A DNA stretch of 64,000 nt from AP-15 sp036500965 (lineage in GTDB: Bacteria; Pseudomonadota; Alphaproteobacteria; ATCC43930; CGMCC-115725): the NCBI GenBank assembly GCA_036500965.1, contig DASYBC010000024.1, forward strand, positions 53,962 to 117,961, in the 5' to 3' direction. Below are positions 9,417-17,327 of the stretch, piece after piece. The notes beneath the pieces were generated by a model, which searched no databases, had not been told where the DNA came from, and saw nothing but the letters and a program-made list of their open reading frames with translations. Made by a program: the position numbers and the translations under genes. Within the stretch, counting starts at the first letter, position 1, and each line of letters starts with the position of its first letter.

Positions 9417-10985
9417 TCACGTCAGCAGCTTCTCCAACGTCTCCAAAGTGTCGGCTTCGCGCACGGGTTTGTCCCAGCGGATGCGGTGGATGCGCGGGAA
9501 ACGCATCGCCACGCCCGATTTGTGGCGGGTCGAGCGGTGCACGCTGTCGAAGGCGACTTCAAGCACGACCGCCGGTGCCACCTCGCGCACCGGGCCATAG
9601 CGCTCGACCGTGTTGTTGCGCACCCAGCGGTCGAGCCGGCGCAGCTCGTCGTCGGTAAAGCCCGAATAGGCCTTGCCGACCGGCACCAGCGCGTCGCCGG
9701 CCCAGGCGCCGAACGTGTAATCCGAGTAGAACGACGAGCGCTTGCCGTGGCCTCGCTGGGCGTACATCAGCACGGTGTCGAGCGTTAAGGCGCCGCGTTT
9801 CCACTTGAACCACGGGCCTTTTGGCCGGCCGGCGACGTAGAGCGAATCCGCCCGCTTCAGCATCAGCCCTTCGATGCCGCGGTCGCGCGCGCCGTCGCGC
9901 AATTCGCGCAATTCGTCCCAGCCGGCGAACGGCACCAGCGGCGACAGATCGAGACCGGGGCGCGACGCGCGTGCGTGCCAGGCCTCGAGCCGGCGCCGGC
10001 GCTCGGTGAACAACAACCCGCGCAGATCCTCGCCGCCCTCGCGCAGCATGTCATAGAGCCGCACCGCCGCCGGGTATTCGGCCAGCATCTTCGCGGTCGG
10101 GGTCTTGCGGTTGAGCCGCTGCTGCAGATCGTTGAACGGGGCGATCTCGCCATCGCGGACGACGAGCAGCTCGCCGTCGAGCGTCACCGCGTCGGGCATC
10201 GCCGCGAGGATGTCGGGAAACGCGGCGCCGATCTCGTCGCCCGAGCGCGAATAGAGCCGGTTTTGCCCACCGCGCGCCACCAGCTGGACGCGGATGCCAT
10301 CCCATTTCCATTCGGCGAGAAAATCGCGCGGGTCGAGCGCCGCGAGGTCGGCGTCGTCGAGCGGCTGGGCCAGCATCAGCGGGCAGAAATTCGGCAGGTC
10401 GCCCGATTGCGGCGCCGGCGCGTGGCCTTCGAGCCAGGCAAAGAGCGGCCGGTAGGGCGGTTCGATCCCGTGCCAGATTTCTTCGATCTGGCCGATCGGC
10501 ACTCCGCTCCATTCGGCGAGCGCGACCTTGGCAAGACGCGCCGAAACCCCGATCCGCAAGCTGCCGGTGACGAGCTTGAGCAGCGCCCAGCGCCCGGTCG
10601 CGTCGAGCGCGTCGAGCCAGGGTGCCAGCAGGCCGCCGACCTCGGCCCGGCTCGCTGCCGCGAGCGTCGCGACGATCTCGGCGAGGCTCGGGACCGGCCC
10701 GGACGGCTGGGCCGGCTCGGGCCAGATCAGCGACACGGTCTCGGCAAGGTCGCCGACGAAATCGTAGGACCAGCCGAGGAGCTCCGGATCGACGCGTTCG
10801 GCGGCGAGTGCGCGAATTTGCGCGGGCTTGGCCTCGGCAAAGGACAACCCGCCGGTCAGCGCCGCCAGGGCCCAACCGCGCTCGGGATCGGGCTCGCGCG
10901 CGAAATATTCCTGCATCAGCCGCAATTTGCCGAGGCGCGACGGGGTGAACAGCAGCGCTTCGATCAGGGCGGCGAAATCATTCAC
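9417..10985 (-). CDS. ATP-dependent DNA ligase (bacterial ligase-exonuclease cluster type)
   Basis: A 522-residue ATP-dependent ligase with an N-terminal DNA-binding helical domain (about 1-200). The adenylation domain has the nucleotidyl-lysine K227 in EWKWDGIR and later motifs VTLDGELLV, EGLMLKR and WFKWKR. A C-terminal OB domain carries the HRSTRHKSGVAMRFPRI ending. This is the form found beside a metallo-beta-lactamase exonuclease in many proteobacteria, and that gene lies immediately upstream here. The start is taken as GTG at 10985, overlapping the exonuclease stop by four bases (GTGA). It probably seals breaks in a repair pathway distinct from replicative LigA. Confidence 0.9.
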   Translation of the reverse strand: MNDFAALIEALLFTPSRLGKLRLMQEYFAREPDPERGWALAALTGGLSFAEAKPAQIRALAAERVDPELLGWSYDFVGDLAETVSLIWPEPAQPSGPVPSLAEIVATLAAASRAEVGGLLAPWLDALDATGRWALLKLVTGSLRIGVSARLAKVALAEWSGVPIGQIEEIWHGIEPPYRPLFAWLEGHAPAPQSGDLPNFCPLMLAQPLDDADLAALDPRDFLAEWKWDGIRVQLVARGGQNRLYSRSGDEIGAAFPDILAAMPDAVTLDGELLVVRDGEIAPFNDLQQRLNRKTPTAKMLAEYPAAVRLYDMLREGGEDLRGLLFTERRRRLEAWHARASRPGLDLSPLVPFAGWDELRELRDGARDRGIEGLMLKRADSLYVAGRPKGPWFKWKRGALTLDTVLMYAQRGHGKRSSFYSDYTFGAWAGDALVPVGKAYSGFTDDELRRLDRWVRNNTVERYGPVREVAPAVVLEVAFDSVHRSTRHKSGVAMRFPRIHRIRWDKPVREADTLETLEKLLT

Positions 10986-11995
10986 TCGTCTTCCTCGAAG
11001 CCGGCGAGCGCCAGGGCGCGGGCACGGTAGCCCTTGCCGGTCGCGTAATGGACGAGCGCCTCCTCGCGCCCATGGGTGACCCAGATTTCCTCGGCCGCGA
11101 CCTCGTCGATTGTAGCGGTCAGCTCGTCCCAATCGGCATGATCGGAAATAACCAGCGGCAATTCGACCCCGGCGGCCTTGGCGCGCTGGCGCACCCGCAT
11201 CCAACCCGAGGCCAGCGCCACCACCGGATCGGGCAGCCGGCGCGACCAGACATCGGCGAGCGCTGCCGGCGGGGCCAGCACGATGCGGCCCTGGAGCAGG
11301 TCGCGAGCGACCCCGGTCGCTGGCAACACCGGCCCCAGCGCTACGCCGAAGCCCTCATAAAGCGCGCACAGGCCGATCAGCGCGCCGTGCAGATAGACCG
11401 GCTCCTCGTAGCCGGCACGCCGCAGCAGCGCCAATACCCGCTGGCATTTGCCGAGCGCATAGACCCCGACGAGATGGCAGCGCTCCGGAAACAGCGCCAG
11501 CGAATGTAAGAGCTTGTCGATCTCCTGGCGATCGGGCGGGTGGCGGAATACGGGCAGCGCAAAGGTCGCCTCGGTGATGAACAGGTCGCAATTTTGCGGC
11601 TCGAATGGCGGGCAGGTCGGGTCGGGCCGGCGCTTGTAGTCGCCGGAAACGACGACCCGGCTGCCGCGGTAGTCGAGCACGATCTGCGCGCTGCCGAGCA
11701 CGTGGCCGGCCGGCATCAGCCGCACCGCCACCTCGCCGATCGCCAGGCTCTCGCCATAGGCGAGCGGCTGCAGCGCGCCGCCAGCTGCCTCGCTGTAGCG
11801 CGCCTGCATGATCGCGATCGTCTCGGCGGTGGCCAGGACCTGGGCGTTGCCGGAGCGTGCGTGATCGCCATGCCCATGGGTAATCACCGCGCGCGGCACC
11901 GGCTGGCGCGGATCGATGTGAAAGTCGCCGGGCATGCAATAGAGCCCCGCCGGCGTCGTTTTGATCCAGCGCTCGGGCGGAATGACGGTCGGCAT
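10982..11995 (-). CDS. Ligase-associated metallo-beta-lactamase-fold exonuclease
   Basis: A 337-residue protein of the metallo-beta-lactamase/beta-CASP-like family that accompanies bacterial ATP-dependent ligases. The metal motif HGHGDHAR is near residue 44, followed by GHVLGSAQI and SGDYKRRPD, which supply further ligands. The late ISDHADWDEL and VTHGREEAL motifs match the ligase-associated subgroup. It would trim DNA ends before ligation. The ATG at 11995 (MPTVIPPERW) was preferred to an in-frame ATG at 12097, because the extra 34 residues look like non-coding sequence. It overlaps the ligase gene by four bases; the helicase and phosphoesterase partners of this cluster are not in the window. 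Confidence 0.87.
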   Translation of the reverse strand: MPTVIPPERWIKTTPAGLYCMPGDFHIDPRQPVPRAVITHGHGDHARSGNAQVLATAETIAIMQARYSEAAGGALQPLAYGESLAIGEVAVRLMPAGHVLGSAQIVLDYRGSRVVVSGDYKRRPDPTCPPFEPQNCDLFITEATFALPVFRHPPDRQEIDKLLHSLALFPERCHLVGVYALGKCQRVLALLRRAGYEEPVYLHGALIGLCALYEGFGVALGPVLPATGVARDLLQGRIVLAPPAALADVWSRRLPDPVVALASGWMRVRQRAKAAGVELPLVISDHADWDELTATIDEVAAEEIWVTHGREEALVHYATGKGYRARALALAGFEEDE

Positions 11996-12107
11996 CGGGG
12001 CAATTGTGGTATCGGCAGCAATTCCCCGGATATGGGGCGCCGGCGAACCGGGGCAAACCACCCGCTGCGGCGGCGCCATCAGCCGCCGGCGCGGCAAGGC
12101 GCCCGGA

Positions 12108-12803
12108 TCAGATCAGCCGTTCGATCGCCACCGGGTCGCGGATCAAGATCGACCCTTTGGCGAGATCGATCAGCCCGGCCTTGTGCCAGATCTGCAGCTG
12201 CTTGTTGACGCTCTCGCGCGAGCTGCCGACGATATGGCCGAGCTCGGTCTGCGAGAGGTGCAATTGCAACGCTGCGCTGTGCACGTCGCGCTGCTCGGTG
12301 TGCTCGGCGAGGTGCAGCAACGCCTTGGCGACGCGCGCTTCGAGATGGCGGAATTGCAGGTCCTCGACCTGCTCGCTGGTCTGCCGCAGGCGCTGGCACA
12401 GAATTCTGATCAGCATCAGGCAGAGGTCGGCGTGGTTTTCGAGAAACGGCATGAAATCGCGCCGGTTCAAGACCAGCAGCTCGCAATCGGTGATCGCGGT
12501 CGCGTCGCCGCTGCGCTCGCCGCCGTCGAGCAAGGCGATCTCGCCGACGATCTCGCCGGGGTTGATGATGTTAAGGACGATCTCCTTGCCGGCGAGCGAA
12601 ATCGAGCTGATCCTGACCTTGCCGCGCAGCACCAGCATCATGCTGTTGCCGGGCGACCCCTTGGCAAAGATTTCCTGGCCGGCAGCATGGCGCTCGACGC
12701 GCGAATAGGTTAAGAGCGCATCGATTTCGCTGCTGCTCAACTTTCCCAACAAAAAGTGGCGGGTAAAAATCCGCCGCTTCTCCTCATAGCTCGGGCTGGG
12801 CAT
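12108..12803 (-). CDS. Crp/Fnr-family transcription regulator
   Basis: A 231-residue regulator with an N-terminal cyclic-nucleotide-binding-type beta roll (about 25-145: HAAGQEIFAKGSPGNSMMLVLRGKVRISSI ... GEIVGEIALLDGGERSGDATA). A long dimer helix and a C-terminal winged helix with LSQTELGHIVGSSRESVNKQL follow. The recognition-helix residues SRESVNK keep the Arg-Glu pair used by E. coli CRP against TGTGA, with Lys where CRP has its second Arg. No Fnr-type cysteine cluster is present. The GEIALLDGGERSGDATA segment resembles the cAMP phosphate-binding cassette. The start ATG at 12803 has GGGAGG upstream. CRP-like sites lie at 13234 and 16601, around a nucleotide cyclase gene. Confidence 0.9.
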   Translation of the reverse strand: MPSPSYEEKRRIFTRHFLLGKLSSSEIDALLTYSRVERHAAGQEIFAKGSPGNSMMLVLRGKVRISSISLAGKEIVLNIINPGEIVGEIALLDGGERSGDATAITDCELLVLNRRDFMPFLENHADLCLMLIRILCQRLRQTSEQVEDLQFRHLEARVAKALLHLAEHTEQRDVHSAALQLHLSQTELGHIVGSSRESVNKQLQIWHKAGLIDLAKGSILIRDPVAIERLI

Positions 12804-12957
12804 GACGGCCTCCCACGCGCTGTTGCGACACCGCCGGCGAGTCGGCGCCCGCCGCCGAGAAACGGGCACGGCTCGGCTCCAGCCGACGCGGCGGGGGCCA
12901 CCGGGGCGAGCTGCGGCTGGCGAGTTCACCTGATCAACTCGGCTACCATAGCCGTTT

Positions 12958-13173
12958 TCAGCGGCCGCCGTCTCGCACGATCTCCAAACCCTCGCCAGCC
13001 AGCCGGCTCAGCATCACGGCAAAGCGGCGGCGCAGCGAAACTGGGTGCAGGACGATAGTCACCGGGCATGCGGCAATGTTCTGCGGCTCGCGCTCGAACA
13101 TGGCCGTTGCACGCATCCGCGCGGCCTCGGCCTCCTCGGCCCAGCGAACGGGTGTCGAGCGTCGAGCAGTCAT
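12958..13173 (-). CDS. Hypothetical 71-residue protein
   Basis: A small basic protein with no family I recognise and no membrane segment. Support for it being real is a clear ribosome site (CAGGAGAT seven bases before the ATG), its location opposite a cyclase gene with a CRP-like palindrome 61 bases upstream, and sequence that looks amphipathic rather than random (AEEAEAARMRATAMFE, then VSLRRRFAVMLSRLAGEGLEI). It ends 150 bases after the start of the Crp-family gene, which it precedes on the same strand. Confidence 0.5.
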   Translation of the reverse strand: MTARRSTPVRWAEEAEAARMRATAMFEREPQNIAACPVTIVLHPVSLRRRFAVMLSRLAGEGLEIVRDGGR

Positions 13174-13233
13174 GGCGATCTCCTGACGCTATTTGGGACG
13201 CAATTGTACGTATCACTGATGGCCCGCCGCCCT

Positions 13234-13249
13234 TGTGAGCCGCTTCACA
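13234..13249. promoter_or_regulatory. CRP-type palindrome upstream of the cyclase gene
   Basis: TGTGA-GCCGCT-TCACA is a perfect 5-base inverted repeat with a six-base spacer, exactly the E. coli CRP consensus layout. It lies between the divergent 71-residue gene (start 13173) and the cyclase (start 13408). A nearly identical copy lies at 16601. A Crp-family gene is encoded 430 bases to the left. Confidence 0.6.
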
Positions 13250-13329
13250 CCACGAAGAATTCAGCTCCTGTTCAGGTTAGCGGCCGAACCGCGCCGGCGG
13301 CGGCCGGCCTCGCTCGCTGCCCGCGAAAC

Positions 13330-13359
13330 TTGTCAATCGCAGCGCGCATCAGATATTGT
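13330..13359 (+). promoter_or_regulatory. Candidate sigma-70 promoter of the cyclase gene
   Basis: TTGTCA at 13330 and TATTGT at 13354 are separated by 18 bases and sit about 50 bases before the cyclase start. The match is moderate and unsupported by other evidence. Confidence 0.35.
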
Positions 13360-13407
13360 TAATTCCCTCGCCGATTCAGCACCCCGACGCGACTCCGGAG
13401 GCCGGGC

Positions 13408-16400
13408 ATGAGATGCTCTCGGTGCGATGCCGAGAACCCCGCCGGTATGAGATTTTGCGGCCACTGCGCGGCGCCGCTCGATGGCTTTCACCCGACTGGC
13501 CTTGCCGAATCCGCGGGCGCTGCGCCGATGTCCGGCTCGACCGCCCGGCCTATCCGGGCCGGCGAGATCAAGCAGGTCAGCGTGCTGTTCTGCGACATTG
13601 TCGGCTCGACGGAAATGACCGAGCGGCTCGGCGCCGAGGCGATGCGCGATCTGATCACCCGGTTCCTGGAGCTCTCGATCGCCGAGGTGCGGCGCTATCA
13701 AGGGACCGTGCCGCAATTCACCGGCGACGGCTTTATGGCGGTGTTCGGGGCGCCGCGGACCGAGGAAGACCACGTGCGGCGGGCGTTGCTGGCCGCGCTC
13801 GGCATCCGCCAGGCGCTTGGCGGCGAGGGCGACGCCTCCGAGAACGGCCGGCTCGAGCTGCCGGTGCGTATCGGCGTCCACAGCGGCCCGGTCGTTTATG
13901 GCCCGGTCAGCGGCAATTTCGCGATGGAGACGGTAATCGGCGACACGGCAAACCTCGCCGCCCGTCTGCAGCAGTCGGCCGAGCCCGGCGCCATCTTGCT
14001 CAGCGAGGCGACCCGTTTGGCGGCGCAAAGCTATGCGCGGGTCGATCCGGTCGGGCCGCTCGCGGTCAAGGGCAGAGCCGAGCCGATCTCGGCCTATCGC
14101 CTGATCGGGGTTTCGCGTTGGCGCGGCGCACGTGACGGGGTGATGCCGGAGCAGACGACGAGCTTTGTCGACCGCAAGGGTGAGGTCGCGGCCCTGCGCC
14201 GCTTTCTCGACGAGGCCGAGACCGGGCATGGCCGCGCCGTCGGCATTGTCGGCGAGCCGGGCATCGGCAAATCCCGGATCATCGACGAAGTGCGGCAGCA
14301 GCTCACACCGGGGCGCCTGACCTGGATCGAAGGCCGCTGCGCGTCGTACGGCGCGGCGATCCCCTACCAGCTCGCCCTCGATCTGTTGCGCAGCCATTGC
14401 GGGATCGCCGAAGCTGATACGCCCGCGGTAATCGGCGCAAAGGTCAGCGCCGGCTTGCACGAGGTCGGGATGGACCCCGGCGAGGAGACCCCGTTCCTGC
14501 TTCACGCGCTCGGGATCGAGGCCATCGAGGAACCCGCGCTGCTGTCGCGCCCGGAAACGGTCAAGGAGAGGACGTTCGAGATTTTTCGCCAGCTTGCGGT
14601 CAATGGCAGCCGGCGTCGCCCGCTGGTGCTCGTGCTGGAGGATCTGCACTGGGCCGACACGCTGTCCGGCGAGCTCGTCGGGTATTTGGCGGAAAGCGTT
14701 CCCGGCGCCGGGATCATGATCCTCGCCACGCATCGTCCGGAATACTGCCCACCGTGGACCGACAAGCCCTATGCGGGACAGATCGCGCTGCAGCCGCTGA
14801 GCCCTGACGACAGCCTCCACGTGGTTCGTTCGGTGCTGTGCGACGATGCCTTGGCCGACCCGGTGACGGAAGAGATCGTCGCCAGGGCCGAGGGCAACCC
14901 GCTCTTCCTCGAGCAGCTGACCTTGCACGCCGGCGAGGCCAAGAGCCGCCGCTCGGAGTTGAGCGTGCCGGGCACGATCCACGATGTGGTGATGGCGCGC
15001 ATCGATCGCCTGCCGGACGAGGCCAAGCGGCTGCTGCAGACCGCCGCAGTGATCGGCCGCGAATTCTCGCTGCGGCTGCTGCGCGCGGTCTGGGCAGGCC
15101 ATGACGGGCTCGAAGGCCTGCTGCGCGAGCTGTGCCGGCTCGACTTCCTATCCGAGCGGGCCGAACTCGAAGGCGCCAGCTACGTGTTCCGCCACGCGCT
15201 GACCCAGGAAGCAGCCTATGGCAGCCTGCTGGGGCGGCAGCGGCGCGCCAGCCACGCCGCGATCGGCGCAGCGCTCGAAACCCTCTATGCCGGCCGCACC
15301 GATCAGGTGACGGAGCTGCTGGCGCTGCATTTCGGGCGCGGCGACGACGCCGAAAAGGCAATCGATTACGCGATCGCCGCGGGCGAGAAGGCACAGCGGC
15401 GCTGGGCCAACACCGAGGCGCTCGGCTATTTCGACGACGCATTGCGCCGCCTCGACGCGTTGGCCGACACCGCCCACAACCGGCTGCGCCGCATCGACGC
15501 CGTGCTCAAGCAGGCGGAGGTGAAATATGCGCTCGGGCAATACACTGAACAAATCCAGGCCCTGGAAAGCATTCGCGGCATCATCGATGAAACCGATGAC
15601 CCCCCGCGCCGGGCTGCCTGGCATTATTGGATCGGCTTCTTGTACAGCACTTCGGGGGGCCGGCCGGAGGCAGCGATCCAGCACTGTCGAGAAGCCGCGA
15701 AGATCGCCTCGGCCTCTGCTCTCGCCGAAATCAATGCGTTTGCGGAATCCTGCCTGTCCCAGGTCTACATGGTCGCGGGCAGACCGCGCGACGGGATCGA
15801 GGCCGGAGAACGCGCGCTCGCCAGTTTCGAGGCACGAGGCAACCGCTGGTGGGCCGGCCGGACGCTCTGGTTTCTGACGGCAAATGCAAACTATCTCGGC
15901 GAGTGGGAACGCAGCCTCGATTATTGCCGGCGCGGGCTCGAACACGGCGTCGCGCTCAACGATCTGCGCCTGAAAGCGGTCGGTTGGTCGCGGCTGGGAT
16001 TGGCCTACATTCAGCAAGGCGATGTCGAGCGCGGCTTGGAGTGCTGCTCCGAAGCGCTTGCGCTCTCGCCGATCCCCCGTGATTCCGCCTTCGCCAGGGC
16101 CATCCGCGGTTTTGGGGAAATCAAGGCCGGGCAGCTTGACCTCGGTATCGCGGAACTGAGCGACGCCCTCACCTGGTTCGACAATGCGAGCATGCGCTGG
16201 ACTTATGTAATTTGTGCGGTCTGGCTGGCCGAAGGCCGTCTTCGGCAAGGCGATCGCGCCGGCGCCCGACCGCTGATCGATCGGGTGCTGGCGACCAGCC
16301 GGGCCACCGGCTATCTGCAGTATGAAGGACGGGCGTGCTGGCTGATGGCGGAATGCCTCGCCGCCGAAGCGCCCGAACCGGCCGAGGACTATGCCGACAC

Positions 16401-16605
16401 CGCGATGCGGATTTTCGAGCGCATTGGCGCGCGAAACGATCTCGCCCGAGCGATGGTGGCCCGCGCACGATTGCGGCGCCATGCTGGCGACCTACCGGCT
16501 GCGCAGGCTCTGCTTGTCGAAGCCGAAGCGATTTTCCGCTCCCTCGGCACGCGGGACGAGCCGGCGCCGATCGCAGCGGAGCTTGCCCAATTTCCGGTGG
16601 TGTGA
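13408..16605 (+). CDS. Class III nucleotide cyclase fused to AAA-type ATPase and TPR domains
   Basis: A 1065-residue cytoplasmic signalling protein. Residues 1-25 form a zinc ribbon (C3, C6, C17, C20). A class III cyclase domain follows (about 52-230): VLFCDIVGST and FTGDGFMAVFG carry the two metal aspartates, and IGDTANLAARL the Asn and Arg that orient the substrate, so it should be active. Next comes an NTPase with Walker A VGEPGIGKSR near residue 285 and LVLEDLHWAD as Walker B, then about 450 residues of TPR-like helices. The architecture is that of large ATP-regulated cyclases in soil bacteria and LuxR/MalT-like regulators. It is flanked by two CRP-like palindromes, one overlapping its stop codon. 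Confidence 0.9.
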   Translation: MRCSRCDAENPAGMRFCGHCAAPLDGFHPTGLAESAGAAPMSGSTARPIRAGEIKQVSVLFCDIVGSTEMTERLGAEAMRDLITRFLELSIAEVRRYQGTVPQFTGDGFMAVFGAPRTEEDHVRRALLAALGIRQALGGEGDASENGRLELPVRIGVHSGPVVYGPVSGNFAMETVIGDTANLAARLQQSAEPGAILLSEATRLAAQSYARVDPVGPLAVKGRAEPISAYRLIGVSRWRGARDGVMPEQTTSFVDRKGEVAALRRFLDEAETGHGRAVGIVGEPGIGKSRIIDEVRQQLTPGRLTWIEGRCASYGAAIPYQLALDLLRSHCGIAEADTPAVIGAKVSAGLHEVGMDPGEETPFLLHALGIEAIEEPALLSRPETVKERTFEIFRQLAVNGSRRRPLVLVLEDLHWADTLSGELVGYLAESVPGAGIMILATHRPEYCPPWTDKPYAGQIALQPLSPDDSLHVVRSVLCDDALADPVTEEIVARAEGNPLFLEQLTLHAGEAKSRRSELSVPGTIHDVVMARIDRLPDEAKRLLQTAAVIGREFSLRLLRAVWAGHDGLEGLLRELCRLDFLSERAELEGASYVFRHALTQEAAYGSLLGRQRRASHAAIGAALETLYAGRTDQVTELLALHFGRGDDAEKAIDYAIAAGEKAQRRWANTEALGYFDDALRRLDALADTAHNRLRRIDAVLKQAEVKYALGQYTEQIQALESIRGIIDETDDPPRRAAWHYWIGFLYSTSGGRPEAAIQHCREAAKIASASALAEINAFAESCLSQVYMVAGRPRDGIEAGERALASFEARGNRWWAGRTLWFLTANANYLGEWERSLDYCRRGLEHGVALNDLRLKAVGWSRLGLAYIQQGDVERGLECCSEALALSPIPRDSAFARAIRGFGEIKAGQLDLGIAELSDALTWFDNASMRWTYVICAVWLAEGRLRQGDRAGARPLIDRVLATSRATGYLQYEGRACWLMAECLAAEAPEPAEDYADTAMRIFERIGARNDLARAMVARARLRRHAGDLPAAQALLVEAEAIFRSLGTRDEPAPIAAELAQFPVV

Positions 16606-16616
16606 GCCGGTTCACA
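16601..16616. promoter_or_regulatory. CRP-type palindrome overlapping the cyclase stop codon
   Basis: TGTGA-GCCGGT-TCACA differs from the 13234 copy by one spacer base (GCCGGT versus GCCGCT). It contains the TGA stop of the cyclase gene and lies about 150 bases before the 119-residue gene at 16764. Weak promoter-like elements (TTGCCG at 16618, ATTACT near 16642) would place the site near -45. Confidence 0.55.
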
Positions 16617-16763
16617 CTTGCCGTACCGATGTGATCTTAGGATTACTGGAGCCTCGCAGCCGCGGCGAAGTTCGCACCGCGGACGAGAGCGAAGCGTCCC
16701 GTGGATCAGACGATCCGACGACATCATGCCCATCGAACGAAACGTCGAGCAAAGGAGCAGCAC

Positions 16764-17123
16764 ATGGCGATGATCGAGGATCTCGGAAAGCTGATCTGCG
16801 ACATGAACCCGTACACCGAGATGCCGAAATGGCAAATGTCCGGGGCGGTGAGCACGGGGGTGATGGACCCTTACGTCCTCAACCCCGCTCCGACTGTGCC
16901 GGTGCCGACCGGCACCACCGCCCAATTCGTGCTCGAACGCGAGGGCCGCTATCCAGCACAATGGAATTTCAAAGGCCAGCCCTATAACGTGAATACCGCC
17001 GTCAAGCTCTGCTACCGCTTTCCAGTACTGGGCAAGCCGGTCAACCCGGATGACCCGCCTCCGGTGTTATATTGGGTAACCGAGTATCTGCTCATCGGCT
17101 ATCTCGGCGCAAATGGCGGCTGA
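16764..17123 (+). CDS. Hypothetical 119-residue protein
   Basis: I do not recognise a family. The protein has no signal peptide or membrane helix, is rich in Pro, Tyr and aromatic residues, and looks beta-rich (PTVPVPTGTTAQFVLEREGRYPAQWNFKG). The ATG was chosen because AAAGGAG lies seven bases upstream; an in-frame extension to 16701 lacks any such signal. It follows the cyclase by 158 bases on the same strand, with a CRP-type palindrome in between, so it may be a target of that circuit. Confidence 0.55.
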   Translation: MAMIEDLGKLICDMNPYTEMPKWQMSGAVSTGVMDPYVLNPAPTVPVPTGTTAQFVLEREGRYPAQWNFKGQPYNVNTAVKLCYRFPVLGKPVNPDDPPPVLYWVTEYLLIGYLGANGG

Positions 17124-17327
17124 CCACCCATTTCAAGGGCACATTTTAGGGGTACAGACTCTGCGCCGGTGCGATCGAGTCCTCACCGAAGCCTCATTGT
17201 CTCCTCTTGAAGCCCGCCCGAAGCTGCGCGTCGGCGCCGATGCTGGCGCCCGCGGGCGTCTTCCCACTGAACTCTTCCATGGGTAGGCTCTATCGCGCTG
17301 ATCGGAGAAATCGTGCGGGAGGGCGAC

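Noticed and set aside
13333..15102. Long minus frames under the cyclase gene
   Set aside because: The plus frame contains every catalytic motif of a class III cyclase; the minus frame has none.
17124..17327. Possible riboswitch before the MetE-like gene
   Set aside because: No cobalamin, SAM or THF riboswitch core could be recognised; the leader shows only weak local pairing.
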